A stretch of DNA of 64,000 bases from Thermoleophilia bacterium (GTDB lineage Bacteria > Actinomycetota > Thermoleophilia > Solirubrobacterales > 70-9): positions 52,191 through 116,190 of the forward strand of contig JAENWT010000010.1 in assembly GCA_016650125.1 (NCBI GenBank), in the 5' to 3' direction. Position numbers and translations under genes: made by a program. Shown one piece after another: positions 16,830 to 25,754 of this stretch. Position 1 is the stretch's first letter; each line of letters begins with the position of its first letter. Under the pieces are notes generated by a model. That model searched no databases. It was not told the origin of the DNA and saw nothing but the letters and a program-made list of their open reading frames with translations.

Positions 16830-16854
16830 GTTACACCACTACCGCCTACTTGAC
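16830..16854 (+). repeat. Solitary IS256-type terminal inverted repeat
   Basis: GTTACACCACT-N7-ACTTGAC matches the right terminal repeat of the IS256 element at 24319-24344 at both conserved blocks. No transposase sequence adjoins it, so it is a leftover end from an excised or deleted copy. It lies about 30 bases upstream of the next small gene. Confidence 0.55.
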
Positions 16855-16885
16855 TGGCCGCCGATTCGGATATAGGTTCGTAAGC

Positions 16886-17035
16886 ATGGATCTGATCGTC
16901 ATTCTGCTTGTCATTCTCATCGTCTTGGCGTTGGTGGGAAGCGTCGCCGTGAGTCCGCTGTTGTGGGTGCTCGTCATCATCCTCGTACTCTTCGCGGTTA
17001 TGGGACGAGGCCGCTACTACGGACGGCGAGGGTGA
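16886..17035 (+). CDS. Small hydrophobic membrane protein
   Basis: 49 residues, almost entirely two hydrophobic helices (LIVILLVILIVLALVGSVAV and LLWVLVIILVLFAVMG) with a short basic C-terminus (RGRYYGRRG). Such short hydrophobic proteins are common in actinobacteria, often beside stress genes; the CsbD gene lies just downstream. ATG 16886 is preferred because upstream in-frame sequence is not membrane-like and includes the IS256 repeat. Confidence 0.6.
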   Translation: MDLIVILLVILIVLALVGSVAVSPLLWVLVIILVLFAVMGRGRYYGRRG

Positions 17036-17189
17036 TGGTTCGTCATAGAGCCACAACTGTGGATCGCGGCGAAGGTCTCCGCAACGTCCACAGGGATTCG
17101 GTTTGACTTTCTGCATCTTTGGCTTGGTACCTCGTCGCTAGGCCGACGGGTCTCGGCCACAATCCACTACAACCTAAGGAGGCCCCACC

Positions 17190-17381
17190 ATGGGCGAGAA
17201 GACCGACAAGATCAGCGGCCGCACGAAGCAGGCCGTCGGCGCCGTCACCGGCGACGAGGAGACCAAGCGCGAAGGGGAGCGCCAAGAGGACAAGGGCAAG
17301 CTCAAGGGCAAGCTCGACTCAGCCGTCGACAAGGCGCAGGACGTGGTTGAGGACCTGAAGGACACGGCCGACCGGAAATGA
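17190..17381 (+). CDS. CsbD-family stress protein
   Basis: 63 residues, highly charged and helical, with the CsbD pattern GEKTDKISGRTKQAVGAVTG, EGERQEDKGKLKG and LDSAVDKAQDVVEDLKD. CsbD proteins are general-stress proteins of unknown mechanism. A strong AAGGAGG lies just upstream and a perfect terminator follows 44 bases after the stop, so it is probably its own transcription unit. Confidence 0.85.
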   Translation: MGEKTDKISGRTKQAVGAVTGDEETKREGERQEDKGKLKGKLDSAVDKAQDVVEDLKDTADRK

Positions 17382-17424
17382 ACCTCAGCTGGCATCCAGC
17401 CAGCAGGGTCGAGTCGACGAAGAG

Positions 17425-17455
17425 GAGCCCGGGCCGTACACCCGGGCTCTTTCTT
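17425..17455 (+). terminator. Rho-independent terminator after csbD-like gene
   Basis: GAGCCCGGG-CCGTACA-CCCGGGCTC, nine perfect pairs, followed by TTTCTT. Confidence 0.85.
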
Positions 17456-17747
17456 GGCTCCCCCTCAGCTACTCAGCTACGGAGGGTCATGCCCTGATGC
17501 GCTCGACGATTCGCGGGTGGTAGCGAGAGACGAATCGGGCCGGGTATTCGATCTCAGGGTGACCGGCTCACAGTGCGGAACCCTCAAGCCGCCGTCCCTA
17601 TTCGTCCCTTCGTCCCAGGGACGCACCGGGGACGCGTCCCAGGCTGGAATTCCGGGGGGCTCAGAGTAGATTCATTTTTCGGTACCACGAACGTGTTAAC
17701 TTCGAGGCGTTGCGCACATTCACATTTGACTAGAGGAGAGTACGAAC
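17456..17747. other. Intergenic region, no gene seen
   Basis: No convincing coding frame. GGGTATTCGAT near 17541 also occurs at 21601 beside an interspersed repeat, suggesting a worn repeat copy. The last bases hold the AGGAGAG ribosome site of the next gene. Confidence 0.4.
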
Positions 17748-18101
17748 ATGGATTCACTCGTTGACAGCGTCAGAGTGAGAATCTTGGCGACCGTTGCCTT
17801 GGTTGCTGGTGCACTCGTACTAAGTGCTTTGGCTGGACCGGCACCGGCTGATGCCGCAGCCTGTCGCACGGCAACGTCGACCATCAGTAAGCGTGAGAAC
17901 ATCTCTTGCAAGCAGGCAAAGCGTGTTGTAAGGATCGTCATTCGGGCGTCCGGTGTGTATCCGGAGTGCCGTGGTGAGGTTGCTCGAGCCCGGGGCTGGG
18001 TAGCCCGTGGGCTTCCGAAGCCCGGGTCTCGCAAAGGAATCAAAGCTCGCTTCGTGAAGGCTGATAAGTCCTTCATTCTCTCCGGCGGTGGAACCTGCTG
18101 A
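17748..18101 (+). CDS. Small secreted Cys-containing protein
   Basis: 117 residues with a signal peptide (ILATVALVAGALVLSALAGP, cleavage near ADAAA) and a mature part with four Cys: AACRTATSTISKREN, ISCKQAKRVVR, YPECRGEVARARGW and a C-terminal ILSGGGTC. The pattern SCxxAKxVV...GW...F...GGGTC resembles small secreted proteins common in Solirubrobacterales; function unknown. ATG 17748 has AGGAGAG at a proper distance. No partner gene is evident. Confidence 0.75.
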   Translation: MDSLVDSVRVRILATVALVAGALVLSALAGPAPADAAACRTATSTISKRENISCKQAKRVVRIVIRASGVYPECRGEVARARGWVARGLPKPGSRKGIKARFVKADKSFILSGGGTC

Positions 18102-18530
18102 GCAACCTGGCTCGAAGGTTCAGCCGTTTGCTGACCTAGCGACTGGACCGGCCGCAGGGTTGTGGCCGGCCCTGGTTACTCGCGAACTGATCGTCAGGGG
18201 GTGCAAGAAGGTCGAACCCCTTCCGATGAATAAGCGCGTCCCGGCCTTCGAGGCGATCCTCCTCGATCTTGGTCTTCTCGGTCGGGCACTCCGCCACGTC
18301 AGCCTGCTCGACAGTCCCGGCAGGATCTATCCGAAGATCACCGGCCGGGACCGATGACGCCGCATCCCAATCGGCCCCGGCTACCGTGGCGCCGGGAGTT
18401 CGCCGGCCAGGCTCTCGGCCCTCCTTGCTACAGTGTCGTCTGACTCAGCGAGGAGGGGCGGTGTGCTGAGTGCGTTGGTTCGGAGCCCCAGCGAAGCAGA
18501 GGTCTCAAGAGCCGAGCGGAGGGGAGGCCT
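18102..18530. other. Intergenic region, no gene seen
   Basis: 428 bases without a credible gene. CCGGCC-N10-GGCCGG around 18148 could form a hairpin just after the secreted gene but lacks a T-tract. The end holds the ribosome site (GGGGAGG) of the protease gene. Confidence 0.45.
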
Positions 18531-20963
18531 ATGACAACGTTTCATCGTTCGATCAAGTCGCTCGGCCTACTGGCCGCAGTTTTGAGCTTTGTCATCCTTT
18601 CGAGTGTCGCCGGTGCACGCGGTCGCGCCGATCTCTCCGTCGCCAAGGTGAGCGGTGCTCCCGGCAAGACCCTGACCGGTGGGAGGATCAACCTCCGGGT
18701 CAAGGTGAAGAACGGCGGCGGGGCGAGGGCCGGCGCCTCGAAGCTCGTCACCCACCTCGCCCCTGAGGGTGCGACGGCGCTCGCCGACTCCGTGGGGCGG
18801 GCGAAGGTCGGGCGGATCGCCGCGCGGCGCACGGCAAAGGCCCGGATCAAGGTCCGGATTCCGCTCGACACCCCGGCCGGGCGCTGGCGGCTGGTGGTCT
18901 GCGTCGGCTCCGGCAAGGGCTCCAACGATTGCCTGACCGGCAAGGCCTTTGAAGTGCGCGACGGGTCGAGCTGGGGGCGGATCGAGGCGGCGAGGGCCTC
19001 GGGCAAGCTGAGCGCGGCGAAGGCGCTCCTCTATGAGCTCTACGCGCTGCGAGGGGACAAGCGCCTGCCGAAGGCCTACCGGGGCCCCGGCGATATCCCC
19101 AGCGGCACCGTCTTCGCGAACCTCGCCGCCACCTACCCGTCGCTCTCGGCCGCCGATCAGGCAAAGCTGGCGCCCTACATGATCCAGCCGCGCTACCGCC
19201 AGAGCGCCTGGGCGCCGTCGAAGCACCCGCGCCTTGCGCCGCGTGCCACGGCGAGCGCCGACCCTGTCTGTGACGACCTCGATTCGGTCAGTGGTGCCTG
19301 GGTGGGCGTAAAGACGACCCACGCCTGGTTCTGGGCCCGGCCGGACCGGCCCGCCGCCCGCGCCCGCGCCCGGACCCTCGCCACCGAGTTCGAGAGGAAG
19401 ATCTGGCCGAAGCTGACCAAGGCCTTCAAGACCGTCGAGGACTCCAAGTCGGATCTGTGCGATCCGCTCGGCGACTCGCGCATCGACATCTACCTCGCCC
19501 CTCCGGGGAACTCGGTCCTGGGGAAGAACCTTGGGGTCACTCCGGGACTGTTCTTGAGCGAGGGGTGCGGGCCCCGTACGTCCTTCATCATCATCCAGGA
19601 GAACGCCACCCGCTCTACCCTCGCCCACGAGTTCATGCATGTGATCCAGTGGGCATATCCCGTCTGCGATCGCGCTCCTGCATGGGTCGAGGGCACGGCC
19701 ACCTGGGCGATGGACTACGTCTACCACTCCGACCAGGACGAGCACGGCTTTAAGGACGGCCTCCAGATTCCGTTCATCTCGATGCTCGGGAAGGGTGAAT
19801 ACGACGGCTACCAGGCCTGGACGTTCTGGTTCTCGCTGGTCAAGAAGGACAGGCTGGCGGGGCTGAAGCGAGTCTTCAACTCGCTCGCCGGCGGCACCGA
19901 CTTCCCGACCGCGCTCGAGGCCGGCCCCTCCGACGGCCTGCGGGAGGCCTGGAAGCGCTTCGCCATCGAGCGCTGGAACCAGGCGCCCGTCGGCGCCTCG
20001 GGCTTCCCGGTCGCGGCCAGCTTCCGCAACCGCAGCTGGGACTCGTTCAAGGTCCTGCCGGCCAAAGGGACGCAGGTCGATGTGACCATCGGCAATGCGG
20101 GCGAGAAGACGTTCGACCTCAGCTCCTCGACCAACCCGCCCCTCTCGACCTGGTTCAACCCGGTCAAGATCACTGATCAGAAGGTCCGCCAGGTCGAGTT
20201 CCACAACGGTGACCTGGGCCGCCCAGGCAGCGTCGTCCAGGCGATGATCAAGCTGGCGAGCGGCAAGTGGCGCCTCGAGGACTGGTCCAACCGCTCCACC
20301 GTCAAGTTCTGCCGCGACAAGCCGGCCGAGAACGTCGTCGAGCTGGTCATCGCGACCTCCAACGCCTCCGCAAGAGGAGGGCCGCTCGGAGAGGCCGGGC
20401 ACAAGATCACCGCCAAGCCGAGTTGCGACCCGTCCCGCTACGTCGGCGCCTTCACCGGATTGGCGGTCTACGACGAGACGCAGGTCGGCGCCGGTAACAC
20501 CCTGACCGCGAACTGGAGCGGCGCCCTCGACCTCCGACCCTTCGCGCCGACGCCGCCCAACGTCAACTACCAGGTGATCTCCGGGAGCCTCAACTACTCG
20601 TTCTCGGGCCAGGTGGGCGATTGCGACGTCGCCGGGAGCACGACGGTGGTGTTGCCGACCATCGACATGAATTCCATCAACGTGATGACGATCTCCCCCG
20701 GAGATCCGAACACCTACCAACTCACGGTGGGCATGCCCATGTTTGAGCAGGCACCGGGGACCAAATCGAACTGCGCCGACCCGAGCCAGAACGGGGACGA
20801 CTGGAACATGTACATGGGCGGGACGATGGTGGCGCACTCCGATCCTGCGCTCGGCGCCTACCCGATCCCGGTCCCACCCGATGGAGTGCTGAGTGGATCA
20901 GCCAGCGGCGGAAGCGGCGGAACCCCCTTTCAGACCTGGACTTGGAACCTGGAACCTGGCTGA
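18531..20963 (+). CDS. Large secreted zinc metalloprotease-like protein (HExxH)
   Basis: 810 residues. Signal peptide (SLGLLAAVLSFVILSSVAGA), then a CARDB-like beta domain at ~35-145 (DLSVAKVSGAPGKTLTGG, KTLTGGRINLRVKVKNGGGA). The central catalytic region has H366-E-F-M-H370 and, 16 residues on, WVEGTA with E387, a gluzincin HExxH-x16-E zinc site. DIYLAPPG upstream and ATWAMDYVYH downstream match M-type secreted peptidases. The C-terminal ~250 residues look like a beta-rich adhesive domain. Probably degrades protein outside the cell. Long minus-strand open frames over this gene are GC shadows. Confidence 0.8.
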   Translation: MTTFHRSIKSLGLLAAVLSFVILSSVAGARGRADLSVAKVSGAPGKTLTGGRINLRVKVKNGGGARAGASKLVTHLAPEGATALADSVGRAKVGRIAARRTAKARIKVRIPLDTPAGRWRLVVCVGSGKGSNDCLTGKAFEVRDGSSWGRIEAARASGKLSAAKALLYELYALRGDKRLPKAYRGPGDIPSGTVFANLAATYPSLSAADQAKLAPYMIQPRYRQSAWAPSKHPRLAPRATASADPVCDDLDSVSGAWVGVKTTHAWFWARPDRPAARARARTLATEFERKIWPKLTKAFKTVEDSKSDLCDPLGDSRIDIYLAPPGNSVLGKNLGVTPGLFLSEGCGPRTSFIIIQENATRSTLAHEFMHVIQWAYPVCDRAPAWVEGTATWAMDYVYHSDQDEHGFKDGLQIPFISMLGKGEYDGYQAWTFWFSLVKKDRLAGLKRVFNSLAGGTDFPTALEAGPSDGLREAWKRFAIERWNQAPVGASGFPVAASFRNRSWDSFKVLPAKGTQVDVTIGNAGEKTFDLSSSTNPPLSTWFNPVKITDQKVRQVEFHNGDLGRPGSVVQAMIKLASGKWRLEDWSNRSTVKFCRDKPAENVVELVIATSNASARGGPLGEAGHKITAKPSCDPSRYVGAFTGLAVYDETQVGAGNTLTANWSGALDLRPFAPTPPNVNYQVISGSLNYSFSGQVGDCDVAGSTTVVLPTIDMNSINVMTISPGDPNTYQLTVGMPMFEQAPGTKSNCADPSQNGDDWNMYMGGTMVAHSDPALGAYPIPVPPDGVLSGSASGGSGGTPFQTWTWNLEPG

Positions 20964-21097
20964 GCCGGTGGGTGATCTTCATTGGGCAGCGACCGCACTC
21001 TGCCGCCCAAATCGAAACGTAATCCTCGGCAACCCCGGTGTAATCGGCGAAGTGGTGCATCTCTGGCCAGCCGCCCGATTCCGCTCTGCAAAGCCGA

Positions 21098-21505
21098 ATG
21101 CCGAGTCTCATCAGCTCCAACGCCTCCCCGAATCGCACCCAGGAGGTCAGCCACAATGGCGATGTCTCGCCCCTTAGCGTTCCGCTTACTGGAATTGGCG
21201 GCAAGGCGAAGATCAGCAAGGTCACCGTAAGCGGCCCCGCCAAGGTCAAGAAGGGCAAGAAGGCCACCTACTCCGTCAAGATCACCAACTCCGGCAACGC
21301 AACCGCCACCGGCGTAAGGCTCAAGGTGAGTGGCAGGGGAGTCGCCTTCAACACCTCGGTCGGAAAGATCTCCGCCGGCAAGTCCAGGACCGTCAAGGTC
21401 AAGCTGAAGCCGAAGAAGCCAGGGAAGATCAAGGCCACCTTCAAGGTGACATCGAAAAACGCCGGTGGGAAGTCCGTCAAGAAGACGATCACCGTCAAGA
21501 AGTAG
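21098..21505 (+). pseudogene. C-terminal fragment of a secreted Ig-like/CARDB-domain protein
   Basis: The frame begins with LISSNAS and PLSVPLTGIGG, which looks like the end of a choice-of-anchor beta domain. A complete CARDB/DUF11-like domain follows (AKVKKGKKATYSVKITNSGN, ATGVRLKVSGRGVAF, GKISAGKSRTVKVKLKPKKP) and a Lys-rich end ITVKK. There is no signal peptide and the first domain is incomplete, so it appears to be the tail of a larger gene whose front is lost. Confidence 0.55.
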
Positions 21506-21567
21506 TCCTGTCTTCCTCCCGATCTTCAGGGTCGGGTTCCTGGAATCACGCCGCCATCTGCTCCAGG

Positions 21568-21631
21568 ATCCGAGCGTCCCCGTGAGCAACGGAGCGGGTC
21601 GGGTATTCGATTCAAGGGAGACGCTCGGATA
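21568..21631 (+). repeat. Interspersed element copy B with long hairpin arms
   Basis: ATCCGAGCGTC (from 21569) and GACGCTCGGAT (to 21630) are perfect 11-base inverted arms around about 40 bases containing GGAGCGGGTC and GGGTATTCGAT. The left arm and GCGGGTC are shared with copies at 11538 and 45952. Confidence 0.5.
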
Positions 21632-21722
21632 TAGCCTCGGTACGCGAATATTCGAAGAGGCTGGAAGGGCTTCGGAGATAGCTTCCGTGGCTAAGGAGAC
21701 ATGTGCCCGTTCTGCGATCCAG

Positions 21723-21738
21723 TGTGAGCCACATCACA
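21723..21738. promoter_or_regulatory. CRP-type palindrome TGTGA-N6-TCACA
   Basis: An exact TGTGA-N6-TCACA in a non-coding stretch. Actinobacterial CRP/FNR proteins bind such sites, but no plus-strand gene starts nearby and the flanking minus-strand gene ends here, so its role is unclear. Confidence 0.3.
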
Positions 21739-21799
21739 CTTATCCCATCGCTGTATAAGGCGACTGGACCATCTCGGACGGAGCCGCGTATTGACTCAG

Positions 21800-22717
21800 C
21801 TACTCGACGAGAAAGTCAACCAAAGGCGGGAGCACATCGCTCACGATGTGCTTGTGTATGTCCCCGAGGACATTAAAGACTGGGGCGTCTCCAACGAGTG
21901 GCGTCTCCGGCCCGAAAGCTACATCCAGGATGGGGCGGAAGCCCATGTGCATTTTCTTGCTTGGATCAATGGGGAACATCGGCCACCTCGCTACAAGTGT
22001 GCGACCTTCCGCCGCGATGTCACCTTTGATTTCAATCGCGAAGGAGCGATTGTCGGATGTACCGATCGAGACATTGCGAGGCCATTGGCTGCGTGGCAGA
22101 TTGGGTCCGGCGACGGGCATTGTTGCCCCCGATATGACGCGAGTCGTGAAATGCAGCGCTCGATGCTTGTCGATGTTGTTGAGTACTCCGAGCCTCCAAA
22201 GGGGGTCTGTGTCGTAAGTGTGCCCTCGTTTGTACGGCTGCAACCCCTCAATGACTGTCTGGGCGTCGGGGTCCATTCCGCAGATGTGTTTCTGGCTGCT
22301 CCGCCACTTGTCAGGACCGATCCCGAAGCTCCCGTTCCTGTCGATGTCGCTCAGGATCGGGAACTGCGAGTCCTTCTCGATCTGATTGGTCATCGGGGTA
22401 GTGAACGTCGATGCCAGTTCGAAAGCGAGGTGGTCAAGCATCGAGCGGAGGCATTGGAGGCAATCCCCCACTCGCAGCGAGAGCATGGACAAGTCCATGG
22501 CGGGGGGCGCGACCCAAGCGAGGAAGTAGCCCGACTCCTCGGGGTCCGGCTCCTCCACGACGGTCTCCAGGCTGTCATCACGCCACCGTTCAATGTCTTT
22601 GCCGATGTCCTCCAGGTGCTGCTCCGCCCGTCTCAACTTGAGCCGGAAGCTGGGTGAATCAGATGGCAGCATCGAGCGTCGCCACTTTTTCTCACGCCTT
22701 CTCTTTGCCTTACTCAA
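21800..22717 (-). CDS. Hypothetical protein, accessory type
   Basis: 305 residues, no signal or membrane helix. Basic N-terminus (MSKAKRRREKKWRRS), then a helical region (SFRLKLRRAEQHLEDIGKDI, GDCLQCLRSMLDHLAFELAS) and motifs DPLWRLGVLNNIDKHRALHF and NRSFAIEIKGDI. The NNIDKHR motif is typical of a family of uncharacterised proteins scattered among actinobacteria. Codon use is less GC-biased than neighbours, suggesting transfer. Function not recognised. Confidence 0.65.
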   Translation of the reverse strand: MSKAKRRREKKWRRSMLPSDSPSFRLKLRRAEQHLEDIGKDIERWRDDSLETVVEEPDPEESGYFLAWVAPPAMDLSMLSLRVGDCLQCLRSMLDHLAFELASTFTTPMTNQIEKDSQFPILSDIDRNGSFGIGPDKWRSSQKHICGMDPDAQTVIEGLQPYKRGHTYDTDPLWRLGVLNNIDKHRALHFTTRVISGATMPVAGPNLPRSQWPRNVSIGTSDNRSFAIEIKGDIAAEGRTLVARWPMFPIDPSKKMHMGFRPILDVAFGPETPLVGDAPVFNVLGDIHKHIVSDVLPPLVDFLVE

Positions 22718-22756
22718 CAGGTACCGTCGTCAGAGGAAGCGTTCCCGTGGATCACC

Positions 22757-22942
22757 ATGAGTGAAGACCCTAAACAGAAAACTCAGCCTAAATCGGGGAA
22801 GCCCGTTGAGATCCCCATCCCAACAAAGGGCGAGTTCGATGAAGCTCTGGCTAAGTTGGCTCCGCCAGTAGGAGAGCCTCGCGGGCATCCAGCAATCGCC
22901 GCATGTCGTCGAGGGACATCCCGATCGGTTTCATTCTCCTGA
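22757..22942 (+). CDS. Small hypothetical protein, possibly with altered C-terminus
   Basis: 61 residues. The first 40 (PKSGKPVEIPIPTKGEFDEA, LAKLAPP) look like a small actinobacterial family with a GxPVEIPxPTRxxF core; the rest (ACRRGTSRSVSF) is not characteristic and ends 18 bases before the IS256 left end, so the 3' end may have been changed by the insertion. Function unknown. Confidence 0.45.
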   Translation: MSEDPKQKTQPKSGKPVEIPIPTKGEFDEALAKLAPPVGEPRGHPAIAACRRGTSRSVSFS

Positions 22943-22959
22943 TCAGTAGGAGACGATCA

Positions 22960-24344
22960 GGTCAAGTAGCTACAAGTGGTGTAACCGCCCCAACGACCGC
23001 CTGAACTTGAAAGGCGACCACCGGGGTCTCAAACTCATCGGTTGACCAGCAAGTCCACTGATGAAAGGAAGCACCCGAATGGCCGCAGACAAGAGCATGA
23101 CAAGTTCAGCCGAGATCGTGGCGAAAGCCATGATCGAGGAGCATTCCGATTTCCTCAAAGAGAGCGCGGCGATGGTCGCCCAGCAGGTCATGGAAGCCGA
23201 AATAGCCAGCCAGATCGGGGCCGGCAAGGGAGAGATCTCCGATGACAGATCAACTCACCGAAATGGTTACCGCCAAAGGGGCTGGAACACCAGGGTCGGC
23301 GAGATCGAGCTGGCCGTTCCGAGAAAGCGAAGCGGTGAGAGCTATTTCCCGAGTTTCCTCGAGCCGAGAAAGAGAAGCGAGAAAGCCCTGCTCGGAGTGG
23401 TCATGGAGGCCTACATAAACGGAGTCTCGACCAGGAAGGTCGACCGCCTGGTTTCCGAGCTCGGCATCCACATGACAAAAGACCAGGTCTCACGGATCTG
23501 CCAGGACCTGGATGTTCAGGTGGCCGCCTTCCGGGAGCGGCCGCTGGAGGGCAGCTACCCCTACCTCTGGCTGGATGCCAAGTATCTGAAGGTAAGAGAC
23601 GGAGCCCACGTCTACTCAAAGGCGCTCATGGTCGCTTTCGGCGTTCACGACTCCGGCCGGCGGGAGGTGATCGGGATCGAGGTAGCCGAATCTGAGACCG
23701 AGGCCGGCTGGGCGGCCTTCCTCCGGGACCTGAAGGCCAGGGGCCTCGACGGGGTGAAGCTCGCGGTCTCTGATGACCACCTGGGCCTCAAGGCGGCGAT
23801 CGCCAGGGTGATCGGCTGCCCCTGGCAAAGATGCACCGTTCACTTCATCCGCAATGCCCACTCCCACTGCCGAAAAGGCCAAAGGAACATGGTCGGCGCC
23901 GCGCTTAGGGAGGTCTTCAACGCCGAAGGTCTTGAAGACGCCCGGGAGCGGGCTGCTTCGGTGATCGAGCGGCTCACACCCTCGGCACCGAAGGTGGCTG
24001 AGCTATTCCAGGCCGCTGAAGAGGATCTCTTGGCCTTTTACCGCTTCCCCGAGGCTCACTGGGAAGCTTCGCTCAACCAACAACATCGAACGGGTCAACA
24101 AGGAGATCGCCAGGAGAAGCGACGTGGTTGGCATCTTTCCCAACGACCCGTCGGTCATCCGGCTGATCGGAGCACTCCTGATCGAGCAAAACGACGAGTG
24201 GCTGCTTGGCCGGGGATACCTCTCGGCGGAGTCGATTGGCCTCCTCCTCGAGGAGGAGGCCGGGGCGACCCGGAAGGAGGTGGGTCAACTCAAAAGCTAA
24301 GCGCAGACCCGATGAGCAGGTTACACCACTTCATGCGACTTGAC
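22960..24344 (+). mobile_element. IS256-family insertion sequence
   Basis: About 1385 bp. Terminal repeats are 26 bases, at 22961-22986 and 24319-24344: outer GTCAAGT, inner AAGTGGTGTAACC, with a variable six-base middle. One transposase gene fills the element. The flanks (GACGATCAG and TCGAGTTGG) show no direct repeat, so the site has changed since insertion. Confidence 0.85.
23079..24300 (+). pseudogene. IS256-family (mutator) transposase, frameshifted
   Basis: Start ATG 23079 (MAADKSMTSSAEI) or 23061. Mutator-type sequence: HRNGYRQRGWNTRVGEIEL, catalytic Asp in LWLDAKYLKVRDG, second Asp in VSDDHLGLKAAI, then CTVHFIRNAHSHC. At 24061-24063 one extra G shifts the frame; the next frame resumes the family (LRSTNNIERVNKEI with the catalytic Glu, FPNDPSVIRLIGALL) and ends at 24300. 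The DDE triad is therefore broken. With one G fewer the gene would be intact. Confidence 0.85.
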
Positions 24345-24531
24345 TCGAGTTGGCTGAACGGGAACCGCTAATGGCTGAATGGCCGCAGATGTCGGATCGG
24401 ATCCGCCAACACACTTCCGGGTAGCTCCTCCGTCCATTTCGGGAGCACGCGCGGTTTCCGGGATATCGATCGCCGACAGGCACTCGTCAAGGACTGCTCA
24501 GAGCGCATTTGACCTTCCCCTGCGGCATTGG
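24345..24531. other. Intergenic region beside IS256, nothing recognised
   Basis: About 190 bases between the IS256 right end and the M24 peptidase stop. No gene, terminator or repeat seen. Confidence 0.4.
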
Positions 24532-25716
24532 TCATCCTCTGAAATTCGCTGGTGTGGAATCGAGAATCTCTGGTGCTCCCTCCGTGACGATCGCGTTGTG
24601 CTCGAAGGTCGCCCCGACCTCGCCTAGGTTCACGAATCGCTCTACCGCCAGGCACATTCCCGGGGCCAGGACCGTTTCGTTGTCGGTGGACATCCAGGGG
24701 TTTTCGAAACCCAGGCCCAGGCCGTGGCCCATCGCATCAAAGCCGCTGGGACCGAGGTCGAGTCCTGACCTGGCCTCCAAGTCGAAACCGATCTTCGCGA
24801 CATCGCCAACGGTATTGCCGGCGACAAGCGCGTCGGTGACGGCGTTAACCACCTCGAATGCAGTTTCGAAAGCAGCTCTACCTTCGTGAAGGTCGGAACC
24901 GGCGACCCTCGAGCGGCTGAAGTCGAAGAAATAGCCGCCCAGCGCCCCCGACATGTCGATGGTGAATACATCTCCTTCGCGAAGTGGCACGTCGTCAGCG
25001 AAGGCAGGGTGGAGATGCTGGCGGGCGGGCCGATCGGGTCCAAGCGCCTCGGCAAAAATGTTCACGACTCCTGCTCCCTGCGAGATCACGATCTGACTCG
25101 CCCGGGCAGCAATCTCCATCACTGAGGCCCCGATTTCGACGGCCTCGATCGCGGCCTCGATCGCCTGGGATCCAATCCGTCCAGCTTCTCTGAGGAGCTC
25201 CTGCTCGGCCGGGCTCTTGATGCTCCTGATGTCGACCAACAAGTCATCGGCAACCTGGAACGCCGGGAGGATCTCATCCAGGTAACGAAGTTGGGTTCCG
25301 CTGATCGCATCGGCGCCAATGACTCCGAGCTTGCCTTGGACCCCGGACTCGTTGATCGCTTCAAGTAGGTCCGTGGGAAGGTCCACGGTGGATATGACCC
25401 GGTCAGCGTGGACCTCGGCGAGGGACGGGTAGTCATCTGAAATCAGGACTACGCTCTCAGGCGTGATGAGTGCGGCGGCATGGCCGCGCATCCTCCAGTG
25501 GGGCGGCTTGTCGGCGATGGCCGAGAAGGTCGTGTAGTGGCCGGTGAGGTAGAGCAGGTCAGCGTGGCGCTCGTAGGTCCCGCCACCTCTTCCGAAGACG
25601 ATCAGTCCGGCGAGGCCTCGTTCTTCGGCCAGACTCCTGACTTTCTCGACGCGGTCAGCGAACTCGCTGATCGGCACGCCCGAGATTTCTTTCGATAGTT
25701 GGCGGTCTTCGTTCAT
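24532..25716 (-). CDS. M24-family metallopeptidase (Xaa-Pro dipeptidase/creatinase type)
   Basis: 394 residues: an N-terminal creatinase-like domain (~15-160; GLIVFGRGGGTYERHADLLY, GHAAALITPESVVLISDD) and a pita-bread catalytic domain. All five metal ligands are visible: Asp in FTIDMSG, Asp in YFFDFSR, His in MGHGLGLG, Glu in LAVERFV and Glu in ATFEHNA. It would be a cytoplasmic di-metal peptidase cleaving X-Pro dipeptides or a related amide. Divergent from, and sharing a control region with, the peptide-importer operon, so it likely processes the imported peptide. Starts at ATG 25716. Confidence 0.88.
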   Translation of the reverse strand: MNEDRQLSKEISGVPISEFADRVEKVRSLAEERGLAGLIVFGRGGGTYERHADLLYLTGHYTTFSAIADKPPHWRMRGHAAALITPESVVLISDDYPSLAEVHADRVISTVDLPTDLLEAINESGVQGKLGVIGADAISGTQLRYLDEILPAFQVADDLLVDIRSIKSPAEQELLREAGRIGSQAIEAAIEAVEIGASVMEIAARASQIVISQGAGVVNIFAEALGPDRPARQHLHPAFADDVPLREGDVFTIDMSGALGGYFFDFSRSRVAGSDLHEGRAAFETAFEVVNAVTDALVAGNTVGDVAKIGFDLEARSGLDLGPSGFDAMGHGLGLGFENPWMSTDNETVLAPGMCLAVERFVNLGEVGATFEHNAIVTEGAPEILDSTPANFRG

Positions 25717-25754
25717 CCGGCCTATCTCCTCCGACGTGGTGACCTGAGTCCTCG

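Noticed and set aside
18088..18357. 89-codon frame after the small secreted protein
   Set aside because: No ribosome site, no recognisable pattern, overlaps the preceding gene's end.
18567..20837. Very long minus-strand open frame (~756 codons) opposite the secreted protease
   Set aside because: Its translation is low-complexity Arg/Gly/Val-rich with no domain, as expected from the complement of a GC-rich gene; the plus strand has signal peptide and HExxH.
22943..24360. Target-site duplication around IS256
   Set aside because: Flanking 8-9-mers differ, so none can be claimed.
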